Counted from the stretch's first letter, positions 7,379 to 16,322 are shown. The stretch is 64,000 nt of DNA from Pararhizobium polonicum (GCF_001687365.1 NZ_LGLV01000008.1:1-64000), one strand, 5' to 3'. Made by a program: numbers and translations. Notes: generated from the sequence alone by a model not told the origin.

Positions 7379-8419
7379 ATGACCGCTATCGACGCCGATC
7401 TTCATCTGCCTGCACACTCTCCCCGCTGGGCTGTTCCCGTCGCACTGTTCGGCATCGCCTATCTGGTGATCCCTTTCATCGGCACCAGCTATTTGTTCGA
7501 AGCAATCCTGCTGCCGTTTCTCGCTCTCAGTCTCGCAGGGGTGGGCCTCAATCTTCTCACCGGCTATGCCGGTCAGGTGTCGCTCGGCAGCGCCGCCTTC
7601 ATGGCGGTCGGGGCCTTCGCCGCCTATAATTTCAATCTGCGGGTCGAAGCTCTGCCGCTGATCGGCAGCATTTTTCTTGCAGGGCTTGCCGCCGCCGCCA
7701 TCGGCATCGTCTTCGGCCTTCCCAGCCTTCGCCTCAAGGGCTTCTATCTCGCGGTATCGACCCTTGCCGCCCAGTTCTTCGTGCAATGGGCGCTGACGAA
7801 ATTCAGCTGGTTCTCCAACAATTCGGCGTCCGGCGTCATCGATGCGCCGCCACTGTCGGTGGCTGGCGTGGTTTTCGAAGGCCCCGTCGGACGCTACCTG
7901 TTTTCGCTCACCGTCGTTGCCGTGCTGACATTCCTGGCCTATCGGCTGGTTGTCTCCCAGACGGGACGCAATTTCATTGCCGTGCGCGACAACGAGACGG
8001 CGGCAAGGATCATCGGCGTTCCGGTGCTGAAGACCAAGCTCCTGGCCTTCGCGATCTCGTCCTTCATCATCGGCGTTGCCGGTGCGCTCTGGGCCTTTGC
8101 CTATCTGCGCACCGTCGAGCCCGCCGGCTTCAATCTCGACCGCTCGTTCCAGATCCTCTTCATCATCATCATCGGCGGGCTTGCCTCCATCCGCGGGGCC
8201 TTTTTCGGCGCGGCGCTGATCGTGGTCTTTCCGCTGATCCTGTCGCGGCTGGGCTCTTTTCTTTTGGGCGATGTTTTCGATTCCGGCGTGCTCGAGATGA
8301 GCCAGCGGATCGTGCTCGGCGCGCTCATCATTCTGTTTCTGATCCTCGAACCGGACGGGCTGGTGTCCCTCTGGGATCGGGTTCGAAAACGCATTGGCAC
8401 CGCCTTGCGGCGGGCCTGA
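7379..8419 (+). CDS. LivM-type ABC transporter permease
   Basis: 346 residues, about nine to ten hydrophobic helices. LivM hallmarks are AGVGLNLLTGYAGQVSLGSA near residues 53-72, the FGLPSLRLKGFYLAVSTLA loop near 117, and the FNLDRSFQILFIIIIGGLAS segment near 257. It pairs with the LivH-type subunit to form the channel. The ATG follows the upstream stop by three bases. A 101-base gap with no clear terminator separates it from the binding-protein gene. Confidence 0.88.
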   Translation: MTAIDADLHLPAHSPRWAVPVALFGIAYLVIPFIGTSYLFEAILLPFLALSLAGVGLNLLTGYAGQVSLGSAAFMAVGAFAAYNFNLRVEALPLIGSIFLAGLAAAAIGIVFGLPSLRLKGFYLAVSTLAAQFFVQWALTKFSWFSNNSASGVIDAPPLSVAGVVFEGPVGRYLFSLTVVAVLTFLAYRLVVSQTGRNFIAVRDNETAARIIGVPVLKTKLLAFAISSFIIGVAGALWAFAYLRTVEPAGFNLDRSFQILFIIIIGGLASIRGAFFGAALIVVFPLILSRLGSFLLGDVFDSGVLEMSQRIVLGALIILFLILEPDGLVSLWDRVRKRIGTALRRA

Positions 8420-8520
8420 TCAAGTCCGGAGCCTGAAAGCTCCCAACACATGCAGCCAAGCTTTCCAGATCAACCCAAAACCGGTGCTCTCGCCGGTCGA
8501 TACCAGGAGTGTGCCCAGAT

Positions 8521-9855
8521 ATGACGATCTTCAGAAAATTCAAAGTCGCAGCGCTTGCTGCGGGCATCGCCTTCACGGTGGCGCTGCCGGCCGCACAGGC
8601 GGACGAGCAGTATTTCCCGCTGCAGAGCTATCGCGTCGGTCCCTATGCGGCCGGCGGCACCGGTTTCTTCGGCGGCTTCATCGATTATCTCAACCTGATC
8701 AATACCCGCGACGGCGGCGTCAACGGTGTCAAGCTGACCTGGTCGGAAGCCGAAACGCAATATGAGGTCGAGCGTGGCGTCGAGGCCTATGAGCGGCTGA
8801 AAAGCAATCCCAACGTCGCCGCATGGAATCCGCTGTCCGTCGGCATCGCCTATGCGATGATCGATCGGATCACGCAGGACAAGGTGCCGTTGATCACCAT
8901 CAACCACGGCCGCACCGATAGCACCGATGGCCGGGTCTTTCCTTACGTCTTCCCGCTGCTGCTCAACCCCTACAGCGAGACGTCCGGTATCGTGAACTAC
9001 ATCGCCGGCAAGGAAGGCGGTCTCGAAAGCCTGAAGGGCAAGAAGATCGTCGTGCTTTACCATGGCTCGCCCTATGGCAAGGAAACCATTCCGATCTACG
9101 AGCTGCTGGCGCAGAAATACGGTTTCGAGCTTCAGCAGATCGAGGTTCCGCATCCGGGCAACGAGCAGCAGTCGCAATGGCTGACGATCCGCCGTGCGAA
9201 GCCTGATTATGTCGTCCTGCGCGGTTGGGGCGTCATGAACCCGGTTGCCTTGAAGACGGCTGCCAAGACCGGCTTCCCGGTGGATCACATCATCGGCAAT
9301 GTCTGGTCCAATTCGGAAGAGGACGCTATTCCGGCCGGCGATGCCGCCAAAGGCTATACGGCAATCACCACGCAGGCATCCGGCGCCGAATATCCGGTCG
9401 TCCAGGAAATCGTCAAGACGCTCTATGACGCCGGCAAGGGCAATCTGGAAGACAAGAAGCGCATCGGTTCGGTCTACCACAATCTCGGCATCGTCAACGG
9501 TATCCTCAACGTCGAGGCGATCCGCATCGCGCAGGAAAAGTTCGGCAAGCGCACGCTGACCGGCGACGAAGTCCGCTGGGGCTTCGAACACCTGCAGCTT
9601 GATCCCGCCCGCGTCGAGGCACTTGGCGCCAAGGGGCTGTTCCACTCGATCAACGTCACCTGGGACAATCACGAGGGCAACGGCTATGTGACCTTCCAGC
9701 AGTGGGACGGCAAGAAGTGGAATGTCGTCTCCGACTGGATTGCGCCGGACTGGGCACTGCTGCGGCCGATCATCGAAAAGTCCTCCGAAGCCTACGCGGC
9801 CGAGAAGGGCATCAAGCTGCGCACGGCTGAAGACGCCGAAACCGCCACCAACTGA
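8521..9855 (+). CDS. Periplasmic substrate-binding protein of the Liv-type importer
   Basis: 444 residues. A Sec signal peptide (basic MTIFRKFK, hydrophobic core, AQA-DE cleavage near residue 27) precedes a type I periplasmic binding fold of the amino-acid/amide class. Segments include GGTGFFGGFIDYLNLINTRDGGVN near the start (periplasmic-binding-protein opening), KIVVLYHGSPYGKETIPIYE in the middle and VYHNLGIVNGILNVEAIRIA late. At about 417 mature residues it is longer than LivJ (about 345). AGGAG at 8505-8509 supports ATG 8521 over the GTG at 8509. Cargo is unproven; surrounding sulfone genes suggest a small organosulfur ligand. Confidence 0.85.
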   Translation: MTIFRKFKVAALAAGIAFTVALPAAQADEQYFPLQSYRVGPYAAGGTGFFGGFIDYLNLINTRDGGVNGVKLTWSEAETQYEVERGVEAYERLKSNPNVAAWNPLSVGIAYAMIDRITQDKVPLITINHGRTDSTDGRVFPYVFPLLLNPYSETSGIVNYIAGKEGGLESLKGKKIVVLYHGSPYGKETIPIYELLAQKYGFELQQIEVPHPGNEQQSQWLTIRRAKPDYVVLRGWGVMNPVALKTAAKTGFPVDHIIGNVWSNSEEDAIPAGDAAKGYTAITTQASGAEYPVVQEIVKTLYDAGKGNLEDKKRIGSVYHNLGIVNGILNVEAIRIAQEKFGKRTLTGDEVRWGFEHLQLDPARVEALGAKGLFHSINVTWDNHEGNGYVTFQQWDGKKWNVVSDWIAPDWALLRPIIEKSSEAYAAEKGIKLRTAEDAETATN

Positions 9856-9947
9856 TGTGTTCCGGCCGGCACGATTCTGGAAGGCTTTGGCCTATCCGAA
9901 CATGCCGGCCGGTCATAGAAATCGCTCACGCAGGATTGGAAAGCGCC

Positions 9948-10745
9948 ATGGGTCACAACGAGGTTCTGCTCTCGGTCAACGGTGTGAAGGCAATCTACAA
10001 CCATGCCATCACCGCTCTCCATGGTGTCAGCTTTACGGTGGCGCGCGGTGAAGTCGTCGCGCTTCTCGGCGCCAATGGGGCTGGCAAGACGACAACGCTG
10101 AAGGCGGTTTCCAATCTTCTTCCGGCAGAGCGGGGTGCTGTGACGGAGGGAAGCATCCTGTTCGAAGATCTGGATGTCACTACCGCCAGACCGGCTGATC
10201 TGGTCAGGTCCGGTCTCGTCCAGGTGCTGGAAGGGCGCCATTGCTTCCGCAGTCTGACGGTCGAGGAAAACCTCGTGACCGGCGGGCTGGGGCGCAGCGG
10301 CAAACGCGCGGAGATCGCCGCCGATCTGGAAAAGGTCTACGCGCATTTCCCGCGTCTGAAGGAAAAACGCCATGCGCTGTCCGGCCTCACGTCCGGTGGC
10401 GAACAGCAGATGACGGCGATCGGCCGGGCGCTGATGTCGCGGCCGCGGCTGCTGGTTCTTGACGAGCCTTCGATGGGGCTTGCCCCAATCGTCGTCCAGG
10501 ACATTTTCAGAACCCTGCGCAGGCTCAACCGCGAGGAAGGCCTGTCGATCCTTGTCGCCGAACAGAACTCCACCGTTGCCCTGAAATATGCCGACCGCGC
10601 CACGATTCTGGAAAACGGCGTTGCCGTTCTCTCCGGTGATGCTGTGGAACTGCGCAACAGGGACGATGTCAAAGCCTTCTATCTCGGCCAAACCCCGTCA
10701 CCGGCCGTCCCGAATACACCCATTCTTCCGGCAATCGCGGTTTGA
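9948..10745 (+). CDS. LivF-type ABC transporter ATP-binding protein
   Basis: 265 residues from ATG 9948 (GGAA six bases upstream; in-frame codons back to 9855 look unrelated to the family). It has Walker A GANGAGKTT, signature LTSGGEQQMTAIGRAL, Walker B LLVLDEPSMGLAP and the LivF-type VAEQN switch histidine region replaced by the usual 'AEQNS'. It is the second nucleotide-binding subunit of the importer; Liv systems need both LivG and LivF types. It precedes the SfnB-like gene by 35 bases. Confidence 0.88.
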   Translation: MGHNEVLLSVNGVKAIYNHAITALHGVSFTVARGEVVALLGANGAGKTTTLKAVSNLLPAERGAVTEGSILFEDLDVTTARPADLVRSGLVQVLEGRHCFRSLTVEENLVTGGLGRSGKRAEIAADLEKVYAHFPRLKEKRHALSGLTSGGEQQMTAIGRALMSRPRLLVLDEPSMGLAPIVVQDIFRTLRRLNREEGLSILVAEQNSTVALKYADRATILENGVAVLSGDAVELRNRDDVKAFYLGQTPSPAVPNTPILPAIAV

Positions 10746-10780
10746 ACCGCGCCGCATTTTCTCAAGAGGAGACGATCAGA

Positions 10781-12028
10781 ATGACCCTATCCAATGTCAA
10801 TACCAACAATGCCGCCAAAGCGGTACCCGGAGTGCCGCGCCCGGCGGAACCGGCCCATGTGATCAAAACCGATGCCGAGGCGATCCGCATTGCAAAGAGG
10901 CTTGCCGCCGATTTCGTCACGGGCTCCGCAGAGCGCGACCGGGATAGAATCTGGCCGGTCAAGGAGCTGGACGCCTTCTCGCAGAGCGGCCTCTGGTCGA
11001 TCAATGTGCCGAAGACGTTCGGCGGCCCGGAGGTGTCCTATGCGACGCTCGCCAAGGTTATCGAGATCATCTCGGCGGCAGACTCGTCCATCGGCCAGAT
11101 CGCCCAGAACCATCTCGGCGTCGTCGCGGCCATCCGGACCGTTTCGGACGAAGAGCAGCAGAAGCTGCTGTTCGCCGAAGTGCTGAAAGGAACCCGCTTC
11201 GGCAACGCCTTTTCCGAGTTCGGCTCCAAGCGCGCCGCCGATTTCGAGACACGATTTGTCGATGCCGGCGATCATATCATCGTCAACGGTCAAAAGTTCT
11301 ATTCGTCGGGCGCGCTGCTTGCGCATCTGGTACCGATCGTTGCGCTCGATGACGAGGGCAAGGCTTGGTATGCCATTGCCGAACGGGATGCGCCAGGCCT
11401 GACCGTCATCGACGACTGGTCGTCGTTCGGACAGCGCACCACATTGTCGGGAACGGTCATCCTCAACAACGTCAAGGTGCCGAAGACCCATCTGGTGCCT
11501 GGCTACAAGGGCTACGCGGTGCCGACGGCCGACGGCGCGATCTTCCAGATCATCCAGGTCGCTGTCGATACCGGCATTGCGCAGGCTGCCATCGATGAAA
11601 CGGTCAGTTTCGTGCGCACCAAGAGCCGCGCCTGGGTGGATTCGGGTGTCGACAACGCCTGGGATGATCCCTACACGATCCAGGCGATCGGCGACCTGAC
11701 GCTGCGCCTGCATGCAGCCCAGGCGCTGCTGGAAAAGGCGGGCTATGCGATCGACCGGGCGATCGTCGATCCGAATGCCGAGACCGTGGCGGAAGCGCAG
11801 ATCGTCACGGCGGAAGCCAAGATCCTGTCGACGGAAATCGCCATCGCTGCGACCAACAAGCTGTTCGAACTGGCGGGGACCCGCTCCACGCTTGCCGAGC
11901 ATGGCCTTGACCGGCACTGGCGCAACGCCCGCACCCACACGCTGCACGATCCCGTCCGCTGGAAATATTCCATTCTTGGCAAGTATTTCCTCAACGGCGA
12001 AAAGCCGCCGCTTCACGCCTGGAGCTGA
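10781..12028 (+). CDS. sfnB: SfnB-family acyl-CoA-dehydrogenase-like flavoprotein
   Basis: 415 residues, an acyl-CoA dehydrogenase fold: N-terminal helices (DRDRIWPVKELDAFSQSGLW), middle beta domain (FGNAFSEFGSKRAADFETR; VNGQKFYSSGALLAHLVPIV) and a C-terminal four-helix bundle ending NARTHTLHDPVRWKYSILGK. The last motif is typical of the SfnB/DszC-like group that works in sulfur acquisition. Members are thought to oxidise sulfur compounds with reduced flavin. AGAGGAG at 10765-10771 fixes the ATG at 10781. It closes the operon; a hairpin follows the stop. The exact reaction is not proven for this family. Confidence 0.83.
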   Translation: MTLSNVNTNNAAKAVPGVPRPAEPAHVIKTDAEAIRIAKRLAADFVTGSAERDRDRIWPVKELDAFSQSGLWSINVPKTFGGPEVSYATLAKVIEIISAADSSIGQIAQNHLGVVAAIRTVSDEEQQKLLFAEVLKGTRFGNAFSEFGSKRAADFETRFVDAGDHIIVNGQKFYSSGALLAHLVPIVALDDEGKAWYAIAERDAPGLTVIDDWSSFGQRTTLSGTVILNNVKVPKTHLVPGYKGYAVPTADGAIFQIIQVAVDTGIAQAAIDETVSFVRTKSRAWVDSGVDNAWDDPYTIQAIGDLTLRLHAAQALLEKAGYAIDRAIVDPNAETVAEAQIVTAEAKILSTEIAIAATNKLFELAGTRSTLAEHGLDRHWRNARTHTLHDPVRWKYSILGKYFLNGEKPPLHAWS

Positions 12029-12043
12029 AGCCGGGCCATAACG

Positions 12044-12073
12044 ATTGCCCCGCGATCAGTTCGACGGGGCAAT
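12044..12073. terminator. Hairpin between convergent genes
   Basis: ATTGCCCCG (12044-12052) pairs perfectly with CGGGGCAAT (12065-12073). It lies between the convergent sfnB and HAD-phosphatase genes. There is no clean T run on either strand, so it is a weak or factor-assisted terminator at best. Confidence 0.5.
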
Positions 12074-12078
12074 TGGTG

Positions 12079-12759
12079 TTACTCTTCGGGTCTGCTCTTG
12101 TTGGAGACCCGGAGAAGCCCCGATGGCGTTACTTCGACCTGCAGGGCACTGTAGTTTTCAGCGGTCGCATGCCGTGTTTCCAGTTTCGCCTTGTGCGTCG
12201 CGCTGATGACGATGATTGAAGCACCGGCCGCTTCAGCGGCTTTGATTCCAGCCGCAGCATCTTCGAAAACAAGACAGTCCTCTATGCGCTGTCCCAACCT
12301 TTCCGCAGCCAGTAAGAAACAGTCGGGCGCAGGCTTCCCGTTCTGCACATCCTCGCCGGTGATCAGCAGCGGAGGCGTACGAAAACCGGCGGCTCTCAGG
12401 CGGACGATCGCCAATTCCCGGGGGGCGGATGTCACGATCGCCCAGCGGTCCATGGGCAGGGACGCAAGAAAATTGCCCGCCCCTGCGATGGGTTGAATAC
12501 CTGCCACGTCGGCAACTTCGGCTGCGGTCAGCAGCTTGACCTCTTCGGCCGGATCGACGCCGGGGAGGCCAAGCCGGGTGATCGTCTCGATCGCCTTTCT
12601 TCCATGAACCACCGACAACAAAGCCTCGACATCGACATTATGCCGCAAAGCCCAGGCCGACCAAACCCGGTCGGCCACCGCGATCGAATCCAGCAGGGTC
12701 CCATCCATGTCGAACAGGAAGGCGCCGAAGGATCGGCCGGGATAGATGGGCACGGACAT
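12079..12759 (-). CDS. HAD-superfamily sugar-phosphate phosphatase
   Basis: 226 residues from ATG 12759; a GTG two codons upstream (12765) is an alternative. The nucleophile motif FDMDGTLLDS sits near residues 16-25, motif II is IVTSAP, and motif III/IV are GKPAPDCF and CLVFEDAAAGI. The cap and spacing match the 2-deoxyglucose-6-phosphate / beta-phosphoglucomutase subgroup that hydrolyses small sugar phosphates. It lies 52 bases downstream of the SorC regulator on the same strand and likely shares its transcript. In a locus with two kinase domains and an aldolase it could clear a dead-end sugar phosphate, but this is inference. Confidence 0.8.
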   Translation of the reverse strand: MSVPIYPGRSFGAFLFDMDGTLLDSIAVADRVWSAWALRHNVDVEALLSVVHGRKAIETITRLGLPGVDPAEEVKLLTAAEVADVAGIQPIAGAGNFLASLPMDRWAIVTSAPRELAIVRLRAAGFRTPPLLITGEDVQNGKPAPDCFLLAAERLGQRIEDCLVFEDAAAGIKAAEAAGASIIVISATHKAKLETRHATAENYSALQVEVTPSGLLRVSNKSRPEE

Positions 12760-12811
12760 TGTCACAGGCTTTCACAATTGGCGGATAGAGAGGGTTTGCG
12801 AGGCTGGTCCC

Positions 12812-13741
12812 TCAACCCGTATGGATGGCGGACAAGCGGTCAAGAATGGCCTGCGCGGTATTCACGTCTGTGACCAGAGCATTGATCATGCCGGATCGTG
12901 CTGCGCCGATGATGCCGGACGCCTTGGCAGGCGTTGCCGCGATGGCAACCGTCAGAGGAATCTTGCGAAGCTGCTGCGGCGACGCGGCAATCATGCGTTC
13001 TTCACCGTCCCAATGCAGGATCTCGCCACTCTCGGTCACATAGTGGCGCAAAACGTCGCCTGCTGCCTGGCTAAGGGCTTTCTCACCCGGGAGCGCGCCC
13101 GTTGCTTCGGAAGGATTGGCCGAATGCCGCAAGCCAACGCCGACGATCGCGGCATCGAGCTTGTTCCAGAGCGATGTCACCTGCTGGACCGTTGGGTCGG
13201 AAAGGAAAGCATCCCGCAGTTCGGAGGATGAAATATAGGGCGCATGCAGAAAATGCGGCACGCCCCCCATCTGTTCTGCCGCCTGACGGACGAACTCATT
13301 GGTCTGGAAGTGCGGCGCTGCCTGCTGCATCCCGCCGTTGAGCGCGACTGTCGCAACGCCGGGCAATTGAGGAAGGCCGGCAAGCGTTACCTGCCGCACA
13401 GCCCGTCCCCAGCCGATGCCGAGGGTCGAGCCCGATTGCAGTCCGGCCTGCTTGAGCAGGGAGCCGACCGCCGGCGCAAGCGCGCTCAGCAGGTTGGACG
13501 GCGGTGCGTCGATGACGGCAGCCGTTCGCAATTTCAGCCCGTCAATGAGCGCTGTGGTCAAATCTTCCGAAGGAGAAAGATCGATCACCTCGATGCGGAC
13601 GATCCCGGCAGTGCGCGCTTTCTGAAGCAGACGCGATACGGTTGCCGTTGATAATCCTAGCTTTTTGGCAATGTCGACCTGCGACATATCTGACTGGTAA
13701 TGCAGCTTTGCAACCATATGCAACAGGGTACGGCTTGCCAT
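12812..13741 (-). CDS. SorC-family sugar-binding transcriptional regulator
   Basis: 309 residues. The N-terminus has a helix-turn-helix, MSQVDIAKKLGLSTATVSRL near residues 19-38, followed by a SorC/DeoR-type sugar-phosphate-binding domain (LGIGWGRAVRQV, VALNGGMQ, AIVGVGLRH). Such proteins respond to a phosphorylated sugar, often an intermediate of the pathway they control. It faces the aldolase-kinase-ABC operon across a 213-base gap holding a palindrome. The ribosome site before ATG 13741 is too close (AGAGG, two bases away), so ATG 13717 is a possible alternative start. Confidence 0.85.
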   Translation of the reverse strand: MASRTLLHMVAKLHYQSDMSQVDIAKKLGLSTATVSRLLQKARTAGIVRIEVIDLSPSEDLTTALIDGLKLRTAAVIDAPPSNLLSALAPAVGSLLKQAGLQSGSTLGIGWGRAVRQVTLAGLPQLPGVATVALNGGMQQAAPHFQTNEFVRQAAEQMGGVPHFLHAPYISSSELRDAFLSDPTVQQVTSLWNKLDAAIVGVGLRHSANPSEATGALPGEKALSQAAGDVLRHYVTESGEILHWDGEERMIAASPQQLRKIPLTVAIAATPAKASGIIGAARSGMINALVTDVNTAQAILDRLSAIHTG

Positions 13742-13787
13742 AGCCTCTTGGGATTGAGACGAATTCAGGTTGAAATTCCTTTCTGCA

Positions 13788-13802
13788 ATGTGTTACACAC
13801 AT
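13788..13802. promoter_or_regulatory. Candidate SorC operator
   Basis: ATGTGT-TAC-ACACAT is a perfect 6+3+6 inverted repeat, 47 bases upstream of the SorC start and 153 bases upstream of the aldolase start. It is the only strong palindrome in the divergent gap 13742-13954. Binding by the SorC protein is inferred. Confidence 0.5.
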
Positions 13803-13954
13803 CGGGACATGAAGAAGTTATCGCTCAAATCTGCCGATTTCGCAATGAATATGCGGCCTGCGGGGACTCTTAATGCTCAGTGACTGCTTTCCCTCCAGCT
13901 AGAGCGGAAAGAAATTTCAGCATCCCGTTTCGGGTGACATAAAGGGAGGACTTG

Positions 13955-14896
13955 ATGTCCAGATTAACGACAGCCGAAATGCGCGGTTACCAGCAGATTT
14001 GCGGAAATGATGGAGCCATGATGGTCATTGCCTGCGATCAGCGCGGCGGCATGCGTACCTTGCTTGCCAAGGACCCGCAGGAGCAGGCGGCGATTTCCGA
14101 CAAGACCCTGGGTGACACCAAGGCTGATATCGCCCAATTTCTCGCAAGCAAGGCATCCTGCGTGCTGGTTGATCCGATCTGCGCCGTTCCGGCTCTTGTC
14201 GATGATCGTATCATTCAACGCGATACCGCGCTCCTCATTGGTCTGGATGCGTCGGGCTGGGATACGTCGCCGGAGGGATACCGGCTTTCCAAGCTCGTTC
14301 CCGGTATCACGGCCCGCCGCGTTCGCGAACTCGGTGCCACGGGCGGCAAGATCATGGTCTATCTCCGGTCGGATCGGGACGAGGCAAACGTCCACAACAT
14401 CAAGATCCTGCGCCACTGCATCGAGGATTTCGCGCGGGAGGACCTGTTGCTCGTTGTCGAGTTCCTGACCTACAAGTTTGATGACGAAGACGAGGCTGAC
14501 TACAAGGCGAAAACCCCGTCGTTGATCGTCGGCGGAAGCCGGATCTGCCTTGACTGCGGATCGAAGGTCCTCAAGATCCCGTACCCGGGAACACCGGAAG
14601 CCTGTGCGCAAGTCACGACGCTTGCAGGTGACGTGCCGTGGGCGGTACTGTCCGCCGGCGTCGATCATTCGACGTTCCTGAAACAGGTTGAAGATGCGAT
14701 GCGCAATGGGGCTTCCGGTGTTATCGCCGGCCGGTCACTCTGGAAGGACTGCATTTCTCTGGATCGCTCGATCACCAAGGAGCGGCTGGAAACGGTGGCG
14801 GTTCCGCGGCTTCGCGAAATTCAGGCCGTGATTGCCGCTCATTTCAAAGCCGCGAAATTCGAACATGTCCGTCAGGGTCAGAAAGCTCATGCCTGA
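13955..14896 (+). CDS. Class I aldolase, tagatose-1,6-bisphosphate aldolase (LacD)-like
   Basis: 313 residues, a TIM barrel of the LacD/sulfofructose-phosphate aldolase group. It opens with MMVIACDQRGGMRTLL, has LVDPICAVPAL near residue 75, carries the Schiff-base lysine region GSKVLKIPYPG near residue 210, and ends with SGVIAGRSLWKD, a phosphate-binding edge. Family members split a ketohexose bisphosphate (or a sulfo-sugar phosphate) to dihydroxyacetone phosphate and an aldehyde. GGGAGG at 13944-13949 fixes the ATG at 13955. It overlaps the next gene by eight bases. With a double kinase next door, tagatose- or related ketohexose-bisphosphate is the likely substrate; stereochemistry is not decidable here. 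Confidence 0.82.
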   Translation: MSRLTTAEMRGYQQICGNDGAMMVIACDQRGGMRTLLAKDPQEQAAISDKTLGDTKADIAQFLASKASCVLVDPICAVPALVDDRIIQRDTALLIGLDASGWDTSPEGYRLSKLVPGITARRVRELGATGGKIMVYLRSDRDEANVHNIKILRHCIEDFAREDLLLVVEFLTYKFDDEDEADYKAKTPSLIVGGSRICLDCGSKVLKIPYPGTPEACAQVTTLAGDVPWAVLSAGVDHSTFLKQVEDAMRNGASGVIAGRSLWKDCISLDRSITKERLETVAVPRLREIQAVIAAHFKAAKFEHVRQGQKAHA

Positions 14897-16322
14897 AGTC
14901 GCCGTTGGCATAGACATTGGCGGTACGAATATTCGTGCCGCCCTCGTCTCCAAGCGAGGCGATATTTTGACAAAACTGTCGGAACGAACGCCGGCAGATC
15001 CTTTGCAGGTCATTGAACGCATCAAGGCGATGGTGGGTCGGCTTGATGCGCCGGGAGATGCGGGTATCGGCATCGGTATTCCCGGCCGTGTGGATGTCGC
15101 GAACCGTGCGATCCTGTCCGGGGGTATTTTGGATTTGGCGGGCATCGATTTCGCCAACCGGGTGGAGAGTGCTCTCGGCAGAAGGGTCATCCTCGAAAAT
15201 GATTGCAGCATGGCACTCATCGCGGAAATCGGTCTCGGTGCCGCCAGGGGTTACCATCGTGCCGCAATGCTGACGATCGGAACCGGTATCGGCGGCGCGG
15301 TTGCGAACAGCGGCCGGATTTATCATGGCCGGCAGACGGCCGGACAGTTGGGGCATATTTCCGTCGCGCAGGACGGCCCCCTCTGCCCATGCGGAAGACG
15401 GGGATGCGTCGAAACCTTCAGCTCGGGTACCGCGCTGCGTCGCCACATGAATGAAGCAGGACTGCAGGCCACATCCGTCAGCGATGTTTTCGAGATGGCG
15501 GCAAGTGGCAACACGGTGGCCAAGGCCGTGTTGCAGGCCTGGGCATCCCCTTTGCGCGTCGCGGTCGACAATATCGCGGCGACGATGGATCCGGATGTCA
15601 TTGTGCTGGGCGGCGGGCTCGGCTCTGCCGCCGCGCGTGCTCTCGCAGATTTCCCGGCTGTGGCACCGTGGTTTCAGCCGAAAATCCTTGCCGCAAAATT
15701 TGGAGACGATGCCGGGGTCATCGGCGCGGGCCTATCCACTTTCGCCAGCGGTGGAACGGCGGCTGAAAAGCACGTCGTGCTGGTCAACGGTGTCCCCGCA
15801 TCGGGGAAAAGCGGCCTGGCAAAATCGCTATCACAGCGCACCGGATGGCCAATCCTTTCGCTCGACGGCATCAAGAATCCATTCCTGCAGCACATTGGCG
15901 GCGTGGACCGGGATTTCAACCGGACATTGGGAAAAGCGAGCTATCAGGCGATCTGGTCGTTCATTCGCGACGCACCGGCCGGATCGACATTCATTGTCGA
16001 TGCGTGGTTCGGCTTCCAGCCGAAAACCGTGCTCGAAGGCTATATCAGGGATGCCGGTGTCGATCGTACCGCGGAGCTTTGGTGCAAGGTCCCCGGAACT
16101 GTCGCGGGCGAGCGCTATGCCCGCCGTTTGAAGGATCGGCTGCCGGGCCATCCGGGGGCTGAATATGTTCAGGAGCTGGTGGCGCTTGCCGATCGCGCGG
16201 AGCCCATCGGATGCGGCCCGTGCATGACGGTCGATCAAACCAGGGAGCCGGATATGGGGGTGGTGACCGACTGGGTTTCGCAGGTGTTCGGCGAGCCGGA
16301 AGAGCATGCGGACCTGCGGTGA
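14889..16322 (+). CDS. ROK sugar kinase fused to a C-terminal P-loop kinase domain
   Basis: 477 residues. Residues 1-290 form a ROK kinase: phosphate loop VGIDIGGTNIRAAL, catalytic-Asp region ENDCSMAL, LTIGTGIGGAV, and the ROK zinc motif LCPCGRRGCVE. Residues 295-470 form a separate nucleotide-kinase-like domain with Walker A NGVPASGKSG (near 300-309), a LSLDGIK strand, FIVDAWFG and a basic lid (RRLKDRLPGHPG), most like the chloramphenicol-phosphotransferase/zeta-kinase class. ROK kinases are normally about 300 residues, so this is a true two-domain fusion in one frame. ATG 14889 overlaps the aldolase stop; ATG 14865 is an in-frame alternative. Two kinases plus a bisphosphate-type aldolase suggest sequential phosphorylation of an imported ketohexose, which is inference. 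Confidence 0.82.
   Translation: MPEVAVGIDIGGTNIRAALVSKRGDILTKLSERTPADPLQVIERIKAMVGRLDAPGDAGIGIGIPGRVDVANRAILSGGILDLAGIDFANRVESALGRRVILENDCSMALIAEIGLGAARGYHRAAMLTIGTGIGGAVANSGRIYHGRQTAGQLGHISVAQDGPLCPCGRRGCVETFSSGTALRRHMNEAGLQATSVSDVFEMAASGNTVAKAVLQAWASPLRVAVDNIAATMDPDVIVLGGGLGSAAARALADFPAVAPWFQPKILAAKFGDDAGVIGAGLSTFASGGTAAEKHVVLVNGVPASGKSGLAKSLSQRTGWPILSLDGIKNPFLQHIGGVDRDFNRTLGKASYQAIWSFIRDAPAGSTFIVDAWFGFQPKTVLEGYIRDAGVDRTAELWCKVPGTVAGERYARRLKDRLPGHPGAEYVQELVALADRAEPIGCGPCMTVDQTREPDMGVVTDWVSQVFGEPEEHADLR

Noticed and set aside
6434..7786. 450-codon minus-strand open frame under the Liv permeases
   Set aside because: Composition is charged and low in family-like segments, whereas the plus strand encodes clear LivH and LivM proteins.
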